Source of the DNA: Rhodobacteraceae bacterium Alg238-R152
GTDB lineage: Bacteria > Pseudomonadota > Alphaproteobacteria > Rhodobacterales > Rhodobacteraceae
Length of the DNA stretch: 64,000 nucleotides
Direction: 5' to 3'
Assembly: GCA_900537125.1 (NCBI GenBank)
Contig: UNRJ01000002.1
Location: 558,001 to 622,000, forward strand
Part shown: positions 42,015-49,769 of the stretch, piece by piece
Numbering within the stretch: position 1 is the first letter of the stretch
How the letters are laid out: the number at the start of each line of letters is the position of its first letter
Made by a program: the position numbers and the translations under genes
Notes under the pieces: model-generated
What the model saw: the letters and a program-made list of their open reading frames with translations, nothing else
Databases searched by the model: none
Told to the model about the DNA's origin: nothing

Positions 42015-44360
42015 TTATTCGCCGTAAGGCACCCAGATATTTTTGATCTCTGTGGCGGCTTGCAGGAACGTGCGGCCTTCGCCCTCAGTGCCCATCCAGT
42101 CCCGCGCCAAACCGTTGTTGACCCAGGTGCGCTTCAGGTTCCCTGCGCTGGCGCGCTCGATCTCGGCGGAAACATTGGAGGAAGAGAAGGACCAGACCGC
42201 GTCGACATCGAGGTGGCTGGCCAAGGGAGCCGCCAGTTCGGCGTGGGATCCGGTGAGGATGTTCACCACACCACCGGGCACGTCGGAGGTGTCCAGCACC
42301 TGGTAGAAATCGGTGGCAGCCAGCGGGAAGGCCTCGGAGGCAATCAACACGGCGCGGTTGCCCATGGCAATGGCCGGCGCCATGGCGGAGATCAGGCCCA
42401 GGAGAGGGGCGTCGTCGGCACAAAGTGCGCCAATCACACCCACCGGTTCTTTCATCGCCAGCGCAACGCCCCGGATCGGCACGCCATGTGCTTGGCCATC
42501 ATATTTGTCGGCCCAAGCTGCGTAGGTGAAGAGGCGGCGGATTGAGGTTTCGACCTCTGCAGCGCCGGTCTTTCCGCCGGTCAGAAGGTTCACACGGGTG
42601 GCAAACTCGTCTTTGCGGGCGGAGAGGTTTTCAGCGATGTAATAGAGAATTTGCGCGCGCAGATGACCTGTGGTGCCAGACCAGCCTTTGGCGGCGTGGG
42701 CGGCTTCAACCGCATTGCGCACGTCTTTGCGGTTGGCAATGGGAGCCTGGCCCAGAAGCGCGCCGGATTTGTCGTAGATGTTTTGGCTGTAGCCACCATC
42801 TGGACGGGCTTGTTTGCCACCGACGTAGAGTTTGGGCGTGCGATCCAGCGGATCACTTGGGCCTTTGTCGCCACTGAAGGCTTCGACAGGCTTGAGCGCC
42901 TTAGGCGCGCCTTTGGGCTTGGTGTAAGCTGCCAGACCTTCCCAGCCCCCTTCGCGACCGTAACCGCTTTCGCGCACGCCGCCAAAGCCAGCAGCGGCGT
43001 CAAACAAGTTGGTGGCGTTGACCCAGACCACACCAGCCACGAGCTTGGGCGCAATATCCAGCGCGAGGTTTACGTTTTCAGTCCACAGCGTCGCTGCGAG
43101 GCCGTAGCGGGTGTTGTTTGCGAGCGCGACGGCCTCGGATGGGGTGCGGAAGGTGGTGGAGACCAATACTGGGCCAAAGATTTCTTCCTGCATCAGCTTG
43201 GACGACGGGGCGAGACCGGTGATCAGGGTTGGCGGGTAGAAGCAGCCTTCGACAGGCATCTCGATGGGGGCTCGGTGGGTCTCGCCGTCGGTGTTGCCCG
43301 CAACCATGTCAGTGATGGCTTGCAGCTGAACCGGGTCGACAATCGCGCCGACGTCGATGCATTTGTCGAGAGGATTGCCAATGCGCAATCCGTCCATGCG
43401 GGTCTTGAGTTTGCGGTAGAACGTCTCTGCGATGCCTTCTTGCACCAGCAGGCGGGAACCAGCGCAGCAGACTTGGCCTTGGTTGAACCAGATCGCATCG
43501 ACCAGACCTTCGATGGCGGAATCGATGTCTGCGTCCTCAAAGACGATGTAGGGGGACTTGCCGCCCAACTCCAACGTGAGCGACTTGCCGGAGCCTGCGG
43601 TGGCTTCGCGGATGCGTTTGCCGACGTCGGTGGAGCCAGTGAAAGCAACCTTGTTGATGTCCTCATGGGCGGTGATCATCTCACCCACAGCGCCGTCGCC
43701 GGTGACGATGTTCACCACACCCGCAGGCAGGCCTGCCTGCTGACAGATGTCGGCAAAGGCCATGGCGGTGAGAGAGGTGTATTCGGCCGGTTTGAGCACG
43801 ACGGTGTTGCCCATGGCAAGGGCAGGCGCAACTTTCCAAGCCAGCATCAGTAGCGGGAAGTTCCACGGGATGATCTGGCCGCAGACACCCAGAGCCTGCG
43901 CGTCGGGCAGCTCGGCTTCCATCAACTGCGCCATGCCAGCATGGTAGTAGAAGTGCCGCTGGACCAGTGGAATATCGATGTCGCGGCTTTCCCGGATGGG
44001 TTTGCCGTTGTCGAGCGTTTCCAGCACCGCAAACAGGCGGCTGTGTTTTTGCAGCAGGCGCGCAATGGCGTAGAGGTATTTGGCACGGCCGTGACCACCG
44101 AGGCCTTCCCATTTTGGCTGTGCTTTGCGGGCGGCTTTTGTCGCCGCATTGACCTCATCCTGGCTGGCTTGTGTCAAGTCAGCCAAAGTTTCGCCGTTGG
44201 CCGGGTTTTTGGATTGGAAGTCTTTGCGTGGTGCAGTCCAATCGCCGTCGATGAAATGGCCAAAGGCCGCGCCTTGATCCACAATCCAAGCCAGCGCATC
44301 CGCGGCACTTTCGGGGGCAGGGCCGTAGTCCATGGTGTCAAAAATCTCTTTAACGGTCAT
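42015..44360 (-). CDS. ALDH16-type two-domain aldehyde dehydrogenase
   Basis: Protein of 781 residues made of two tandem aldehyde dehydrogenase domains. The first (about 40-480) has the catalytic Cys in WFNQGQVCCAGSR, Glu in LTLELGGKSPY and FTGSTDVGKRIREA. The second (about 510-775) keeps the fold (GVIGALCADDAPLLGLIS, AMGNRAVLIASEA) but lacks the catalytic Cys/Glu pair, so it is a pseudoenzyme domain. This is the ALDH16 pattern described for bacteria. It is downstream of deoC, so acetaldehyde from deoxyribose phosphate could be a substrate. A small protein gene lies between them. Confidence 0.9.
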   Translation of the reverse strand: MTVKEIFDTMDYGPAPESAADALAWIVDQGAAFGHFIDGDWTAPRKDFQSKNPANGETLADLTQASQDEVNAATKAARKAQPKWEGLGGHGRAKYLYAIARLLQKHSRLFAVLETLDNGKPIRESRDIDIPLVQRHFYYHAGMAQLMEAELPDAQALGVCGQIIPWNFPLLMLAWKVAPALAMGNTVVLKPAEYTSLTAMAFADICQQAGLPAGVVNIVTGDGAVGEMITAHEDINKVAFTGSTDVGKRIREATAGSGKSLTLELGGKSPYIVFEDADIDSAIEGLVDAIWFNQGQVCCAGSRLLVQEGIAETFYRKLKTRMDGLRIGNPLDKCIDVGAIVDPVQLQAITDMVAGNTDGETHRAPIEMPVEGCFYPPTLITGLAPSSKLMQEEIFGPVLVSTTFRTPSEAVALANNTRYGLAATLWTENVNLALDIAPKLVAGVVWVNATNLFDAAAGFGGVRESGYGREGGWEGLAAYTKPKGAPKALKPVEAFSGDKGPSDPLDRTPKLYVGGKQARPDGGYSQNIYDKSGALLGQAPIANRKDVRNAVEAAHAAKGWSGTTGHLRAQILYYIAENLSARKDEFATRVNLLTGGKTGAAEVETSIRRLFTYAAWADKYDGQAHGVPIRGVALAMKEPVGVIGALCADDAPLLGLISAMAPAIAMGNRAVLIASEAFPLAATDFYQVLDTSDVPGGVVNILTGSHAELAAPLASHLDVDAVWSFSSSNVSAEIERASAGNLKRTWVNNGLARDWMGTEGEGRTFLQAATEIKNIWVPYGE

Positions 44361-44371
44361 TTGTCTTCCCC

Positions 44372-44671
44372 TTACGAGGTTATCTTGTGAAGCGCGGCCT
44401 GAAGCTCTTCAGGTGGCACTGTTTCACTGTGCAAAATGCCGGCCATAACAGCCTCGCCAATTTGAGCAGTGGTTTTGTCTAGGAGGTCCGGCTGGGTATG
44501 GGCGTACTCAAAAGCCTCGTGCAGGAAGTTTGCCAAGCGGGCTTCCAAAGAGGCGCCGGGTATATGTTCGTCACATCGAGCCACCCACGTCCGTTGGGAC
44601 CAGACCTTCATCTTCAAGAGATATTGGTCCGGCACCGGCGCGTTTGTGTCCAATGTTGAGATCACAGGCAC
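44372..44671 (-). CDS. Small protein of unknown function between deoC and ALDH16
   Basis: Unrecognised protein of 99 residues, mostly helical, with no signal peptide. It starts at the GTG at 44671, four bases after the deoC stop (which overlaps a TGAGGAT ribosome binding site), and ends 11 bases before the ALDH16 start. Recognisable stretches are MKVWSQRTWVARCDEHIPGA and FLHEAFEYAHTQPDLLDKTT. Its fixed place between two enzymes suggests a regulatory or accessory subunit; there is no direct evidence. Confidence 0.62.
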   Translation of the reverse strand: MPVISTLDTNAPVPDQYLLKMKVWSQRTWVARCDEHIPGASLEARLANFLHEAFEYAHTQPDLLDKTTAQIGEAVMAGILHSETVPPEELQAALHKITS

Positions 44672-44675
44672 ATCC

Positions 44676-45668
44676 TCACGCCATCGCGTGGCGGTAGTTG
44701 GCCGAATACTGGCCGGTGACGTGATGCTCCAGCTGGCGTTCGATGTCGCCCAGAAGGGACGAGGCGCCAAAGCGGAATAGGTCCGGTTGCAGCCAGCGGT
44801 CGCCAAGTTCGTCTTTGATCAGAGAGAGATACACCAGAGAGTCCTTGGCTTTGGAAATGCCACCTGCAGGTTTGTAACCCACTCGGAAGCCAGTGCGGTC
44901 ATAGTAGTCACGAATGGCGCGGATCATCACCAGAGACACAGGCAGAGTAGCATTTACGCTTTCCTTGCCAGTGGAGGTCTTAATGAAGTCAGCGCCGGCC
45001 ATCATGCAGACCAGAGACGCGCGCGCGACATTGCGCAGCGTGCCTAACTCACCGGTGGCGAGGATGGCTTTCACATGCGCATCGCCACAGGCTTCGCGCA
45101 TCTCTTTCATTTCGTTGTAAAGTGCTTGCCAGTTGCCTTGCAGCACGTGACGGCGGGTGATGACGATGTCGATTTCTTCTGCACCGGCTTTGACGCTTTC
45201 GCCAATTTCGGCGATGCGCAGATGGTACGGAGATAAGCCCGCCGGAAAGCCGGTGGACACAGCCGCCACGGGAATGCCGCTGCCTTTCAGTGAGGATACG
45301 GCGGTTTCGATCATATCGTGGTACACGCAGACCGCGCCGGTGGTCAGGCCGGTCATGCCAAGCGCCTCAAGAATGTCGGCGCGGACGGGCTGTTTGGCCT
45401 TGGCGCAGAGGCGCGCGACTCGGCCTTCGCTGTCATCGCCGGAAAGCGTTGTCAGGTCGATCAGAGAGATCGCCTTGCACAGCCATGCGGCCTGGTAATC
45501 TTTCTTGACTGAGCGACGCCCCGGCAGGGTTTTGGCGCGGCGTTCGATGGCTGAAGTGTTGGCCTGTACGGTGCGAACCCAGTCCAGGTCCAGATCCATC
45601 CCAGGATTGCGCTGTTCCAGCGCAGTGGGCAGCTGATGCCCTTCGGCGGTAGTGGTCGGCGTTTGCAT
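44676..45668 (-). CDS. deoC: Deoxyribose-phosphate aldolase DeoC
   Basis: Splits 2-deoxyribose 5-phosphate into glyceraldehyde 3-phosphate and acetaldehyde; 330 residues, the longer DeoC form. The Schiff-base Lys is in FIKTSTGKESVNAT, and EIDIVITRRHVLQGNW and VGYKPAGGISKAKD are family motifs. The ATG at 45668 follows CAGGA; an in-frame upstream ATG at 45710 has poorer support. It heads a three-gene group with a small unknown protein and ALDH16, which would oxidise the acetaldehyde. Confidence 0.92.
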   Translation of the reverse strand: MQTPTTTAEGHQLPTALEQRNPGMDLDLDWVRTVQANTSAIERRAKTLPGRRSVKKDYQAAWLCKAISLIDLTTLSGDDSEGRVARLCAKAKQPVRADILEALGMTGLTTGAVCVYHDMIETAVSSLKGSGIPVAAVSTGFPAGLSPYHLRIAEIGESVKAGAEEIDIVITRRHVLQGNWQALYNEMKEMREACGDAHVKAILATGELGTLRNVARASLVCMMAGADFIKTSTGKESVNATLPVSLVMIRAIRDYYDRTGFRVGYKPAGGISKAKDSLVYLSLIKDELGDRWLQPDLFRFGASSLLGDIERQLEHHVTGQYSANYRHAMA

Positions 45669-45801
45669 CGGTCCATCCTGTTGCGGAAAACAGGGATCAA
45701 ACTGCCCCATTTATGAGGGCTTTGGCAAGTCGCAGAACGACTCCATTGCTTCTTTTTTGATCGTTTGGTCAATAAAAAGATGAGAATAAGTCGCAATTGC
45801 G

Positions 45802-45830
45802 TTGACACTCTTGAGAATGGTTCTCATATT
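45802..45830 (+). promoter_or_regulatory. sitA promoter with Fur/Mur-like operator
   Basis: A -35 box TTGACA (45802-45807) and a -10-like CATATT (45825-45830) are spaced 17 bases. Between and overlapping them is TGAGAA-TGG-TTCTCA (45812-45826), a perfect 6-bp inverted repeat. It resembles Fur-family (Mur/Fur) boxes of alphaproteobacteria and would block the promoter when metal is plentiful. Confidence 0.72.
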
Positions 45831-45854
45831 CAAGTGGAACCAACGGACGGATGT

Positions 45855-46820
45855 ATGATGCGATTCTCTCGGCGAGATTTTATTTTGGCAACGGCCGCTG
45901 CCAGTTTGGCGAGCGCAACACCGGCCTTTGCGGGTGGAAAATTGCAGGTTGTCGCCACCACAGGCATGATTGCAGACACTGCGCGGCGCATTGGCGGCGA
46001 TGCGGTTGAGGTAAAGGGCCTTATGGGGGCAGGTGTGGATCCGCATGCCTATCGCCAGACCCGCACAGATATTGTGGCATTGACCAAAGCCGATTTGGTG
46101 CTGTGGCATGGTCTGTATCTTGAGGCGCAGATGGAAGACTTCTTCCACAAGCTGAAAAAGCGTGGCACCGTTGTTGCTGTGACCGATACCATGCCGCGCG
46201 ATGTGCTGCGTGGGCATGATGACTATGCAGACAAGTTTGACCCGCATGTGTGGATGGATCCGCGCCTTTGGGTGTTTGTGGCTGAGCGTGTGCGTGACGC
46301 GTTGATTGAGAAGAAACCGGAGGCCGAGGCGCAGTTTGTTGCCAACGCAGAGGTGTTCCTTGCTGAGCTGTCCGATCTGAGCGACTACGCAGAGGCATCG
46401 TTGACCACAGTGCCGGAAGAGGCGCGGATTTTGCTAACGGCGCATGATGCTTTTGGCTATTTTGGCGCCGCTTACGGTTTCTCGGTTCTGGGGGTGCAGG
46501 GCATTTCCACCGAGAGCGAAGCGGGTTTGAACCGGATCAGCAGCCTCGTTGACACGCTGATTGAACGCGACATTCAAGCGGTGTTTGTGGAAAGTTCTGT
46601 GTCTGACCGCACTGTGCGGGCGCTGGTTGAGGGCGCGGCGGCCAAAGGCCATGACGTGGCGATTGGCGGCGAGCTGTTTTCGGACGCGATGGGGCCGGAT
46701 GGCACCTACGAAGGCACCTACGTGGGCATGATTGACCACAATATCACCGTTATCAGTGACGCATTGGGCGGCGACGTGCCCGAACGTGGCATGGCAAACC
46801 GCCTGTCGGCAGGATCGTAG
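45855..46820 (+). CDS. sitA: Manganese/iron ABC transporter solute-binding protein SitA
   Basis: Cluster A-I metal-binding lipoprotein-like or periplasmic protein, about 321 residues. A twin-Arg-like signal (MRFSRRDFILATAAASLAS) ends at AFAGGK. Metal-site candidates are the His in GVDPHAYRQT, the His in FDPHVWMDPR, the His in LTAHDAFGYFGAAYGF and a late Asp in DSGSV/IDHNI-type C-terminal strands. Start is ATG 45855 or the next, 45858. The Fur/Mur-like operator upstream and sitBCD downstream favour manganese. Zinc (ZnuA) is less likely because no His-rich loop is present. Confidence 0.87.
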   Translation: MMRFSRRDFILATAAASLASATPAFAGGKLQVVATTGMIADTARRIGGDAVEVKGLMGAGVDPHAYRQTRTDIVALTKADLVLWHGLYLEAQMEDFFHKLKKRGTVVAVTDTMPRDVLRGHDDYADKFDPHVWMDPRLWVFVAERVRDALIEKKPEAEAQFVANAEVFLAELSDLSDYAEASLTTVPEEARILLTAHDAFGYFGAAYGFSVLGVQGISTESEAGLNRISSLVDTLIERDIQAVFVESSVSDRTVRALVEGAAAKGHDVAIGGELFSDAMGPDGTYEGTYVGMIDHNITVISDALGGDVPERGMANRLSAGS

Positions 46821-46830
46821 GGACAGAGTT

Positions 46831-47637
46831 ATGAACTTGGAATTGGCAGCAAATATGGGCGCGACGCCCAAGGCAGACATCCCAGCAGAAAGCCCGCTGG
46901 CCATTCGGGGCATGACCGTGTCTTACGGACAAAAGCCGGTGGTGTTCTCCGTGGACATGACGGTTGCCGAAAGCTCGATGACCGCGATCATTGGACCAAA
47001 TGGGGCAGGCAAATCGACGTTGTTGAAAGCCGCGCTGGGCATTGTTTCACCACTTGCCGGACAAACTCTGGTGTTTGGAAAACCTTTGAAAGCGGCGCGT
47101 CATCGCATTGCTTACGTGCCGCAGCGCGCCAGTGTGGATTGGGATTTCCCTACCCGGGTGATTGATGTGGTTTTGATGGGGCTCTATCGCGAGCTGGGCT
47201 TGCTGCGTCGTATTCGTCCTCAGCATATGGAAAAAGCGCGGGCCTGTTTGGAACGAGTGGGCATGACCGATTTTGCCGACCGCCAGATCGGGCAGTTGTC
47301 CGGTGGTCAGCAGCAGCGGGTGTTTTTGGCACGGGCGCTGGCGCAGGAGGCGGATCTCTATCTGTTGGATGAGCCGTTTGCCGGTGTTGATGCGGCCACA
47401 GAGAAGGCCATCATTGATGTGCTGAAATCCCTGCGCTCTGAAGGCAAAACGGTTGTTGCCGTGCATCACGACCTGACCACCGTGCGCAGCTATTTTGACC
47501 GGGTGTTCCTGATCAACACCCGCAAGGTTGCCGAAGGCACCGTTGAAGAGGCTTTCACGCCGGAGATGCTCAATCAAACTTATGGCGGGCGGCTGGCGAC
47601 AGGCCAGATTGACCAGCTGGAGCTTGCGGCGGGCTAA
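46831..47637 (+). CDS. sitB: Manganese/iron ABC transporter ATPase SitB
   Basis: ABC ATPase of 268 residues with Walker A GPNGAGKST, signature LSGGQQQRVFLARALAQ, Walker B LYLLDEPFAGVDAATE and switch His in VVAVHHDLTTV. AYVPQRASVDWDFPTRVIDVV is the metal-transporter-type Q-loop. It starts ten bases after sitA; a TTG reading upstream (46732) overlaps sitA and is rejected. It ends three bases before sitC. Confidence 0.92.
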   Translation: MNLELAANMGATPKADIPAESPLAIRGMTVSYGQKPVVFSVDMTVAESSMTAIIGPNGAGKSTLLKAALGIVSPLAGQTLVFGKPLKAARHRIAYVPQRASVDWDFPTRVIDVVLMGLYRELGLLRRIRPQHMEKARACLERVGMTDFADRQIGQLSGGQQQRVFLARALAQEADLYLLDEPFAGVDAATEKAIIDVLKSLRSEGKTVVAVHHDLTTVRSYFDRVFLINTRKVAEGTVEEAFTPEMLNQTYGGRLATGQIDQLELAAG

Positions 47638-47640
47638 ATC

Positions 47641-48846
47641 ATGTTTTGGGATGCGTTGACTTTGCAGCTTGGCTACAACGCCACGCTGGTGACCATTGGT
47701 GCAACCTTGCTGGGCATTGCAGCAGGTGTGACCGGAACCTTTCTCTATTTGCGCAAACGTGCGCTGGTGAGTGACGCCATTAGCCATGCAACACTACCGG
47801 GTGTGGGCATTGCCTTTATGCTGATGGTGCTGCTTGGCGGCGACGGCAGGGCCTTGCCCGGCTTGCTGCTTGGCGCGGCGGTGTCTTCTTGGATTGGATT
47901 GTTGTGTGTCAGCTGGCTCACCCGGTTCACACGTCTCTCCGAAGATGCAGCCATTGGCGCGGTGTTGTCGGTGTTCTTTGGGTTTGGGATCGTTTTGTTG
48001 ACGGTGATCCAAACCATGGGTGCAGGACGTGCGGCGGGTTTGGAGGGCTTCTTGCTGGGATCGACGGCAGGCATGTTGTTCAACGACGCTTTGGTGATTG
48101 CCGGCGGTGGGGCCCTGACGCTTCTGGCTGTTATAATCTTACGCCGTCCGATGACATTGTTGGCCTTTGATCCGGAATATGCCGCGTCACGGGGCGTGAA
48201 CGTGGGGCGTATGGACCTTGCGATTATGGCGTTGGCCTTAGCCGTGACGGTGGTTGGGCTCAAAGTGGTGGGGCTGATCCTGATTGTCGCCATGTTGATC
48301 ATTCCGCCGGTCACCGCGCGATTCTGGACCGAACGTACCGACCATATGGTTTTGATTTCAGGGCTTTGTGGTGGTCTGGCGGCTTGGATTGGCGCCTCGC
48401 TGTCCGCAGTGGCGCCTGCGATGCCAACCGGACCAATCATTGTATTGACCAGTTTTGCGCTGTTTGTGCTGTCCCTACTGCTTGCACCCAACCGTGGTGT
48501 GTTGGCGGTTTACCTGCGACACGTTCGGTTTCAGCGACGGGTGCATATGCGTCAGGGCTTGTTGGCGCTGGCCCAAGGGCAGCCGATTTATGAAGCCTTC
48601 ACGGTGCGGCTGTTGAAGCGCGCAGGATTGGCCCATGCAGATGGTGTGCCAACCGATGATGGGCGCGCGCGGGCGGCGAAAGCTTTACTGGACGAAAAGC
48701 GCTGGGAGTTGGTGCGTGCGGATCAGGCGTTTGAGAGCGCGGCTGCGCTCTATGATGGTCTACGTGATATCGAGACCGTGCTGACCGGCGACCAGATTTC
48801 CGAAATTGATCAACGTATTGGCGGACCACAGGGAGTGACGGCATGA
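47641..48846 (+). CDS. sitC: Manganese/iron ABC transporter permease SitC with a C-terminal extension
   Basis: ABC-3-type permease. The first ~285 residues carry about eight to nine membrane segments and family stretches such as ALVSDAISHATLPGVGIAF and VGLILIVAMLIIPPVTARFW. The protein continues for about 115 residues (401 in total, against roughly 285 for the family). That cytoplasmic extension (HMRQGLLALAQGQPIYEAF, TVRLLKRAGLAHADG, RARAAKALLDEKRWELVRAD) has the look of a winged-helix domain. It could sense metal or bind the ATPase. sitD starts four bases before its stop. Confidence 0.88.
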   Translation: MFWDALTLQLGYNATLVTIGATLLGIAAGVTGTFLYLRKRALVSDAISHATLPGVGIAFMLMVLLGGDGRALPGLLLGAAVSSWIGLLCVSWLTRFTRLSEDAAIGAVLSVFFGFGIVLLTVIQTMGAGRAAGLEGFLLGSTAGMLFNDALVIAGGGALTLLAVIILRRPMTLLAFDPEYAASRGVNVGRMDLAIMALALAVTVVGLKVVGLILIVAMLIIPPVTARFWTERTDHMVLISGLCGGLAAWIGASLSAVAPAMPTGPIIVLTSFALFVLSLLLAPNRGVLAVYLRHVRFQRRVHMRQGLLALAQGQPIYEAFTVRLLKRAGLAHADGVPTDDGRARAAKALLDEKRWELVRADQAFESAAALYDGLRDIETVLTGDQISEIDQRIGGPQGVTA

Positions 48847-49769
48847 GTGGTGAAGAGTTTGTGCCACTGTCCCTAACACCAATGTTGATTGGTGTATTGG
48901 CGGCGGTGGCCTGTGCCTTGCCGGGCAACTTTCTGGTGCTGCGCAAACAGGCGCTGATTGGGGATGCGATTTCACATGTGGTTTTGCCGGGGATTGTTGT
49001 GGCGTTCCTCATCACCGGTTTGGTGGCCGCAGCCCCGATGATGCTGGGAGCTGCCGCTGCTGCGTTGGTGTCGGTGGTGATGATCGAAGCCATTCGCCGC
49101 CTGGGCAATATCGAGCCGGGTGCGGCGATGGGGCTGACCTTCACAACGCTATTTGCGGCGGGTGTTTTGCTTTTGGAACAAAGCGATACCTCCTCGGTGC
49201 ATTTGGATGTTGAACATGCACTGTATGGCAATCTGGAAAGCTTGATTTGGCTCGACGCGATTGGCTGGTCAAGCTTGCTTGATCCTCTGGCTTTGATGGG
49301 GCTGCCACCCGAGTTAGGTCGGGTTGTGATTGCGCTGATCGGTGTGGTTGGATTCCTGTGGCTGTTCTGGCGCCCGTTGGTGTTGTCGACATTTGACGAA
49401 AGTTTTGCACAGGCGATGGGCATTGCGACCAATCGGCTGGGCGTGGCCTTGGTCATGGTGGCGGCGTTGGCCGCCGTGGCAGCCTTTGATGCAGTTGGCT
49501 CGATCATCGTGATTGCGATGTTCATTTGCCCCCCGGCAGCGGCGCGGCTGATGACCAACCGGTTGGAGCATCAAGTCGCCTGGAGTGTTGTTTTTGCAGT
49601 GCTTTCTGCGGTGTTCGGCTACATCTTTGCAGGCTATGGGCCACTTTGGCTGGGCTTTGACAATGCGGTCAGCGCGGCAGGCATGATTGCCACTGTGTCG
49701 GGTCTTATTCTGATGCTTGCGGCTTGTTGTGCGCCCCACCGGCATCGCAGCGGAGCGCCAGTGGCCTAG
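48843..49769 (+). CDS. sitD: Manganese/iron ABC transporter second permease SitD
   Basis: Second ABC-3-type permease, 308 residues, paralogous to SitC (LRKQALIGDAISHVVLPGIV; VGSIIVIAMFICPPAAARLM) but without the C-terminal extension. Start ATG overlaps the sitC stop (ATGA). Its stop overlaps the convergent SulP gene by four bases. Confidence 0.9.
   Translation: MSGEEFVPLSLTPMLIGVLAAVACALPGNFLVLRKQALIGDAISHVVLPGIVVAFLITGLVAAAPMMLGAAAAALVSVVMIEAIRRLGNIEPGAAMGLTFTTLFAAGVLLLEQSDTSSVHLDVEHALYGNLESLIWLDAIGWSSLLDPLALMGLPPELGRVVIALIGVVGFLWLFWRPLVLSTFDESFAQAMGIATNRLGVALVMVAALAAVAAFDAVGSIIVIAMFICPPAAARLMTNRLEHQVAWSVVFAVLSAVFGYIFAGYGPLWLGFDNAVSAAGMIATVSGLILMLAACCAPHRHRSGAPVA

Noticed and set aside
42651-43853. 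400-codon open frame opposite ALDH16
   Set aside because: Antisense shadow of a clear two-domain dehydrogenase with no recognisable protein features.
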